From: Emydura subglobosa
Lineage: Eukaryota > Chordata > Testudines > Chelidae
Assembly (NCBI GenBank): GCA_007922225.1
Contig: ML679961.1
Span: forward strand, 5,997,702-6,061,701
Length of the DNA stretch: 64,000 bases
Direction: 5' to 3'
Part shown: positions 57,496 through 64,000 of the stretch, piece after piece
Position numbering within the stretch: position 1 is the first letter of the stretch
How the letters are laid out: every line of letters begins with the position of its first letter
The notes under the pieces: model-generated
The model's input: only the letters and a program-made list of their open reading frames with translations
Told to the model about the DNA's origin: nothing
Database searches by the model: none
Made by a program: the position numbers and the translations under genes

Positions 57496-58216
57496 GGAGG
57501 CCATCACAAGCCTTCAACAACTAGAAAATAAATCACCCAGCTCTCATACCCTTTTCAGAACAGCTCTCCAAAGGCATTGTCTGGCAGGACTTTTTAGTGC
57601 TGCTTACGCTCCGAAGAGTTTGAAAGAGTTGTTTGTGAGGCACTGCAGAGCCTGTAACACTCACTCATAGGAGCAGTCTTTGTTCACATGAGTAGCCCCA
57701 TTGACATCAAGGACCTAGGGACCCAAGTAAAGAATGTAGACTGAGGGCTCGTGTGTCTAGAACTAGGACTATACTGAAAAGGGGAGACGTGTCAAGCAAG
57801 CAAGTTGACTTAAAAATGTAGCAATTGATCCTGACCCCTTTACTCACAGACAGATGGGACTACTCAGGTCTGGAGTGCCCATGGCACCTTCACTTCCCAT
57901 GACAGTCATCTTATTCCAACATTACCTGTTAGTCACATCACACCCACACCCCCCTCCAAACCAAACAGCAGGCAGCTGAAAAGATTATCTCCCAGCCCTT
58001 CACTCTGAACACATCAACACCACCACACGAGACCTTCCACTGGTTTCCTCACTCTCCACCTCATCAAGCTCTTCTCCTCACACATCACAATTGCACCCCA
58101 ACTGATTTTCCTGCTGGTCTCTTAGCACATCAGCCCCCTGATGCCAAACTGGATCACCCATTTACTCACTTCTCCCACAGCAATTATCATGCTTTCCTCC
58201 CTGAGCGTCCTTCTAC
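57496..58216. other. No recognisable gene
   Basis: Unique-looking sequence. If the candidate exon is real, this would be intron. Confidence 0.4.
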
Positions 58217-58490
58217 AGAGAGGGCCCCATTCAACAAAGCACGTAAGTATATGCTTCTCTTTAAGTGTGTTTAAATGCTTTGTTGAATCAGGGTCAGAAT
58301 GTCCTTGAACCAGTTACAAACCACTTCTGCTATGATTCCCCACAAGAAATAAGCAAAACTAGGGAGAGGGCAAGCCAGTGCCCTGTCTTTTTATGTGTCT
58401 GTACAGCACCTAACACAGCAGATCCATGAGTCTGAGTACTACATGATCAGTACTACTGCTAAACAAATGACAAGATACATGAAATCGGTT
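58217..58490. repeat. Two ancient repeat remnants
   Basis: 58217-58300 ('cattcaacaaagcacgtaagtatatgctt...aaatgctttgttgaatcagggtc') is an imperfect palindrome of the type seen near 8655-8775. About 58362-58490 ('ctgtacagcacctaacacagcag') resembles the tail of MIR- or L2-related amniote retroposons. Confidence 0.45.
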
Positions 58491-60639
58491 AATACTGTCT
58501 TTTGTCCGATACATTCGCTCCAAAAAAAAAGTGTTATAGCTCAACTGCTCTAAGCATTATAGCTGGAAACAAATACCTTGATATTTAGTGCTTAACAGTT
58601 TCATCTGTGATAATTAAGGCAATTGAAATCCATCCATGTACACAGATGCTTAATGTTGTAAAGAGACAACATTGAGGATAGTTAGTTGATGTATCGGAAC
58701 TTAACTCCCATACTATAATAAGTATTAGAACTCATGTCTTTTTAAATTCCTCACTAGAGGGAAAGAAGTCTTCAAGTGATATTCTGAGTGTCAGGAAAGC
58801 TGGGGTTGCGGAGCACCTTTATTTGGAAGACTTAATAATCACTGCTCAAAGTTAGTTCAGAAAGCATGGGACCATATTAGGCTTGTGATAAGTAGACAGA
58901 AGATCTCCACTAGCTACCTCAGCTGAAGTCTCAGAGACCAATTCTGCGCACAAACACACACTCACACACACACACCCCAAATGTGTTGCACCTGCATAAA
59001 CTAAGTCAGAATTGGTCCCAAACTACCTGCTACTCACCCTTTCATTCTGAGAAGCGAGGCTTCCCAGGCAATGAGAAGATTAAATCCTTTGACAAACAAG
59101 TGCAGTGACAGAATGCCTCTGAGCAGGTTCTAATGCTCAATGGTAACCAAAAGTTTGGGGTTAAAAAGCAATAATTGTGCTTGCGCTGAATAATAGCACC
59201 CAGTTGGGTTTATGAGAGTTAAAATATAAATGAAGAGGCAAAGGTGATACATGTGGGAGCAGTTCTGAGGAGCTTGCAAGTCCCCTACAGACACAAATTT
59301 AGGGGCTGCATAAACACATTTATTCCTAGAGGGATTTGCCGTAGAATACAGACTTCAGTCAAAAGTATTTGCCTGCTGTTATGTTTTATTAAATTTTCAT
59401 ATCATCTCAAGCCACGTTTTCATTTATTTTTTAAGGTTTCTTCTGTTCCTGAAAGAAGCAGCAAACCCTGTCACCATTGTTCCAACTCTCCTCACAGTTC
59501 ATCTTTCATTTTTGATTTGCATTTCCATTCTTTGCATATAGATCTGCTTTTATCTTCTTTTAGTTACGGAGAGCAGAGGAAATTCAGAGGCAGAAGTAAA
59601 AAACTAACATATTATAGGAAATTCTAATATAGCAAATTCACCTTCCTGCAAACAGTAGCAATAAAAGTAGTCTCCTTGCTCTACATGGTATGTAGGTGTA
59701 ATCAAATGGTTGGTATATTGTGAATTAGTAATAACATGGATTAAAATGCACAACATTCCAATTTATTCTACTTGGGTGATTGGGTCTGTATGACCAGCCT
59801 CCTCTGCCCCTATGCCATCTCATTGATTTCCAAAGGATTTTGCACAGACGCTGGTGCCCACCCGGGACCTACCACAGCAGGATCAGCACCATAGTTAATA
59901 AGCTTCCATACACTTCTAACATATTGGTATTTCACCTACCACCATGTAAATAACATTCTCTGAGACCACTGTGAAAGTGTGGCCCTGTTGCTCAAACTCA
60001 CTCAGCTGATTTGCCTTCTGACATGGTTTTCCTCCAGGTCTAGAGTTGGGTTGCTTATCTCCCAATTTGCACATCAATAATCCTCTTCTGTATTTGATGG
60101 CTAAAAAATATTCACTTACGTGAGCAGTGACTCAGATGAGAAGAAATTCACAGGGAAGTGGTTGTTCTTTTCCCAAAAACGTCTAATATCTTACACCACC
60201 CCGCGTATTTACAGACAGATGCATAGCCAGCACTATCTGATGAAGTACTTGGGAAAACCTCAAAGGGTTTGGTACGTAAGAGAAAATGGGGAGCTTCCTT
60301 TTTGTTTGCTGTAGCAGGTGAACAGGTTACACCATAAATCCTACATGTATCCTGAATAAGTCATTGGCTTTCATAACGCAGCCAAGATTGATTTAAACCT
60401 CAGCTATTTCTGAAACAAAGGACCCCATCCTGCATAGTCCCAGGCACGTGAGCAGCCCTGGTTAACAGGAGCACTCCCCGAAAACCTCAGCTGGGCTGAG
60501 CAAAGTTTTGCAGGACTGGACCCATTATATTGGGGAAGAGGCTCCAGTTACCATTAGGGTTAGCTAGGTCAGCTTTTGGCCAGTTTTACGTAACGTTTGA
60601 TATGAAGACATCTGCAAAGGCAGGATGGTCATCGCCAGC
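58491..60639. other. No gene; CA-rich microsatellite
   Basis: A short (CA)n tract lies at 58951-58977. A 127-codon open frame at 59244-59627 has no domain. About 60430-60540 ('ccatcctgcatagtccc...gcaggactggaccc') resembles an old palindromic repeat. Confidence 0.4.
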
Positions 60640-60815
60640 TATGTCTACACTGGGAGATTTGCCTTGATGTCAGCCAGCACCATAGTTGCCCCAAGGCAAA
60701 CCCAAGCATAGGTAGGCAAAGCTGCTATAAGGCGAGATTTACCCTGTCTACACTAGGGGTTTGCACTGTGAGTTTAGCTCCCCAGAGGCTGAAATCCCTA
60801 GTACGGACAAGGCCT
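60640..60815. repeat. MITE-like repeat ('tatgtctacactg...gtacggacaagg')
   Basis: It begins 'agctatgtctacactgggag' and ends 'tagtacggacaaggcc', loosely inverted ends. It contains 'gatgtcagccagcacc' and a second 'gtctacacta' near 60747. The pattern matches the tatgtctacact-type MITE-like repeats of turtle-type DNA. Confidence 0.5.
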
Positions 60816-62840
60816 TCGTCATTCCTGAGCAGGTTAATGGTTTCCCACCCAGTCTGTGCATACAGCTAGCCCATTTGTTTGGCAATATTAATCTGGGCCC
60901 CCATCTGACACACACACAGGTGCTTACACTTTACTCAGATTAGGTAACCCTCTTTTCTTTCTTATTTCATGGTGTTCAGCCAAAAACACTTATTGCTGCA
61001 ATTACAGCTGCTGTTTCTACTTGCTCTGAGACATGGTGCAAGTACAGACCCTTGAGTGACTGGAAAGGGGCAGCTGCTATTTCAGCACTGTAGAGGGAAT
61101 TCAGGAAGTTGTCAACCATGCTCAGTAGCGGTTTTGAAGCTGGGATGGAAAGGCATGGGCACATACATACCCCCTTCGTTAGAAGCTGGAAGCTCTTGGC
61201 CAGTCAATAGTGAGTTCTGGCAGGGATATAAAACTGGCCCCCACCCTGAGTCCTGGTCAGATCCAGCCCACCCCAGAAGGGAATAGAGATGCTAGGGTTA
61301 CCCAGCCAGATCGGTAGGTTGGATCTCACTACTGCTTCCTGTAATTTTACAGAAATCAGGTGGGAAAACACCCTAAAGGAGGAACTGCAGACTGGAGGGC
61401 CAGTGTCTTCAGGAGGTGTATTACCTCACTGCACCAGAGACAATGCGTGATCCTCACTGCAACAGCGATTGTCAAGGTCTTGTTCCTTTATTTGAAGTTG
61501 TGTATTTGCTCAGTAGCGTGGATGCTAACACGATTGGTTACGGAGTACAACTCATGTTTTATCTGCTTGTCAGTATAGCACCCAGGGTGAGCCTATATGA
61601 AAGCAGAAGATTGTCAGAAGTCCCAGTCCCTGTATTTATTTGGGTGAGGGGACAGGAACAGGGTGTGTATGAGTGTCTATTTATGGGGCTAGGCCCTGTG
61701 TTATATTCTTCATTTTAAAGGAAAATAAAACTTTTTCAGTGATGGTAATGGAGCTAGGGTGAATGTTAACAGCTGTGCTGTAACAGTGCATCCTGGGGGT
61801 TATTCATGTAACCCCCTTCTATTTCTGGGTTACTTGGGAGCCAGCGACACTCACCTGTGTGCCAGGGCGCCTAAGGCTGTTAACAACAAGGGAGATCCTG
61901 AGTATCCCAGCGGTGATGTAGGATAGGTGGGAATCCTCTATCCACCCCTCTGCTGCAGTCCCTTTACTTTAAAAGGAATTTATAATTGGCAGTGCCTCCA
62001 CCTGGCTGGCCCCTGCATACACAATAGCGGCCTTGGGAGCTTCCAGGACTAAACCTAGTCTGATGATAATAATAATCTGAGACATAGTCTAACTTAACAA
62101 TTGCAATTATGCAAACTAAACATCCAATAAACTTCACTTAGCGTTAACACACCTTTACTTAACACATTAAGGAAATATGGCATACCAGACTGAAATTAAA
62201 CATCACGACTGTTTTAAATCCATGGGGGCAGTTGAATAAATCAATTAACAGATATAGTATACAATAATAAATGAAACATGTCTAACTGGCATCTACACTG
62301 CCACTATTTACCCCACCTCTGGAGTGTGCGCTCCCCTAGAGCTCAGAGCCCCGACCCCTTGCTGGCATGGGCGCACGTGAAGATCTGAAGAAGGAGGCAG
62401 CACTCTCTGGGTTCAGTGTACCAGTCCAGCCCAGGTATCAAGCTGGAGATTTGGAGTTGGCCCAACCAAATGGCTGCGATCCTGGCTCTGGCTCTTCTCA
62501 GGCAGAGTCAAAGTCTCTCTGCTGTGTCCCTTCCTTTACACGCCCTGCCCCAAACAGAAGGGGGGGAGGGGACACTCACCCCACCTTCACTGCAGGCCCA
62601 CCTCAGTCAGCTCCAGGCTCCGTCCCTGCCCTGGCTTGGGCAATGCCACCAACCTCCAAAGCTCCCTGCTCCATCAAAACTCCAGCAGGCGCTCAGCAGT
62701 CGCTTCAGGACCCCAGCAGCAACCGTCAGGCAGCAGCTTCCAGCCTCGGCCACGCTCCACCCCAGCACCAGACTGGAGTCCCCCACATGCTTTTTTCTGA
62801 CTCCCTGGAAGGGGAAGAGTCTCTCTCCTTTTTCCCCAAG
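60816..62840. other. No recognisable gene
   Basis: 61.75-62.3 kb is AT-rich and 62.33-62.86 kb GC-rich, with overlapping open frames (up to 163 codons) but no domain. The composition step and the motif at 62841 would fit an antisense LTR, but no LTR ends were found. Confidence 0.4.
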
Positions 62841-62864
62841 GCATCATGGGAGTTGTAGTTTCCC
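62841..62864 (-). promoter_or_regulatory. ZNF143/SBS-type motif (ACTACAACTCCCATGATGC)
   Basis: The plus strand reads gcatcatgggagttgtagtt. Its complement is an excellent match to the long ACTACAA-TCCCA-GATGC motif bound by ZNF143 (Staf) in vertebrate promoters. The same motif also rides in some repeat families and LTRs, so it may be repeat-derived here. No transcription unit next to it is recognisable. Confidence 0.5.
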
Positions 62865-64000
62865 AGGGTCTTCCCAAGTGTAAACTCCCAATTAAGTCCC
62901 CAGGTCCCTGAAGTACAGGGTGCCTACGTTCATAAAGAAGGAAATTTGAAAATATTAATTGTGCACGCACGCAACGATCGTATGGTAAAGGCTGGGGCTG
63001 GAGTCCTAAGTAGAGAGAGGGACTCCTATAACAACTTCCACTTTCAGTATTTGGAAAGGTTCCTATAGAAAAATCCAGCTTGCCAGGACAGGAGGCCATG
63101 GTCTGCACAAACGTGCAGTCAGAGAGAGGAACTCTGTAGCACTAAATGGGTAAGAAAATTGACTTACCTCCTCTCTACATAGTTTCCAAGTAGGCCCTCG
63201 AAAGCCAGCTGGATTACCGAGGCGAGTGAGTTAAGCTGGTGAATAAGTGGTTTGTAGGCTCTGTCCGGGTATCACACGAAGGATTTCCCTTGCCTCCCTG
63301 TAAAACACGGAATCCTTTTCCACCCAGCATCTAAAAATATCCTAATTGTCCTTTTAGGGGCTTATACAGCCCAGACATTGCTAGAGGGAGTAGGGCAGCG
63401 GAGAGGCTAGACTCTTAACAGAAAGCTTGTGGATCTCTCCCGCAGAAACACTGTGCTGCACTGCCTATCACTAATGACACGTGCAGTTTAATTTAATATT
63501 CCCCCCTACCATTTGTAAGTCTCCCAAGCAGCAGGCTCATGCTTTATGACTTCAGCAGAAGTCTACAATTGACTGATAGCCCGTAGGGACTCTTACCCTT
63601 TTGCGTGGTGACTATTTATTTGTGCTGTTCCTTGGTAATGCAGTCTTTTGGTGGGGGGGAAGGAGAGGGGAGCACTGCTGTTAGTCACAGCACTGGTTGC
63701 ATGGCTGAGTTTGGAATTTCATTACAGATTGCTCAGTAACAGTAATTAGTTTGAGCACTCACCCGTACATGCGGCATTCTGCGAAAAAGAACAAAAGTTT
63801 AAGCAAAAGTCATTTGTTTCCCTTCATTTCCCCTAAAAGATTAATGTTGGCATTCAGATAAAATGTACAGAAACCCTAATATTTGAACACTACAGCACCA
63901 GGACCCAGCATTTCCTGCAGTTAATAGGCAAGGCAGATTCCTAGGCTTCAGGTGCACAGTAATTGAGTAGTAGAAGGACCACAGACAGAAGCAGCCGTTA
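62865..64000. other. No recognisable gene
   Basis: No domain, RNA gene or repeat boundary was recognised up to the end of the window. Confidence 0.4.

Noticed and set aside
62367..62858. 163- and 155-codon overlapping plus-strand frames
   Set aside because: Two long frames in different phases over the same GC-rich DNA indicate composition rather than coding.
1..64000. CRISPR array, bacterial operon, rRNA or tRNA genes
   Set aside because: No regular spacer-repeat array, ribosome-binding-site-linked gene set, or recognisable structural RNA was seen on either strand. Codon and repeat content is vertebrate.

Overview
The window looks like intergenic or intronic DNA of an amniote, most likely a turtle (a crocodilian is the main alternative). 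The evidence is many CR1 LINE copies, including one nearly full-length copy with recognisable ORF1 and ORF2. They occur alongside a Penelope-like element, an I-clade-like LINE with an RNase H domain, RTE-like LINE fragments, LTR-type insertions, and short palindromic repeats of a style common in turtle DNA. I see no bacterial operon, tRNA, rRNA or CRISPR array. No host gene can be identified with confidence. The one host-exon candidate is a short open stretch with a splice-acceptor-like sequence on the minus strand near 57.4 kb.

Layout. 1-1245: RTE-like LINE (reverse transcriptase to C-terminal zinc finger, plus strand). 2640-3270: CR1 endonuclease fragment. 7538-8640: antisense CR1 3' end split by a 922 bp LTR-like insertion. 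9450-12338: degraded CR1 (plus) whose RT half is replaced by unrelated DNA. 16060-20190: near-complete CR1, with ORF1 carrying a zinc-finger-like region and a GDSL/SGNH esterase and ORF2 carrying endonuclease and RT. Each ORF has one in-frame stop, and ORF2 also lacks a conserved RT motif. 20.2-29.5 kb: mostly unannotated, with a MIR-like SINE and CR1 tails.

29,570-40,620 is the most informative region: an antisense I-type LINE (gag-like ORF1, endonuclease, RT, RNase H) taken apart by later insertions. A CR1 sits inside the RNase H domain with a 6 bp target duplication. A Penelope-like element carrying an internal inversion sits between endonuclease and RT. Another CR1 sits in the GIY-YIG domain of that Penelope element. 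A 1,143 bp LTR-like element with a perfect 5 bp target duplication sits in that second CR1. An RTE-like fragment interrupts ORF1. The nesting gives a relative age order readable from sequence alone.

47.3-49.4 kb: two CR1 3' portions. 49.4-54.7 kb: another LINE of uncertain clade, broken by two homologous LTR-like elements in opposite orientation and a third LTR-like element. 54,937-55,599: a solo-LTR-like unit with TG...CA ends and a perfect 5 bp duplication. 56-64 kb: mainly unannotated DNA with a foldback repeat, MITE-like palindromes, the exon candidate, and a ZNF143-type motif at 62,841.

Nothing here works together as a pathway. The organising principle is successive retrotransposition into older retrotransposons. 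No retroviral gag, pol or env gene could be recognised; the LTR-like units appear to be solo LTRs or promoter fragments.
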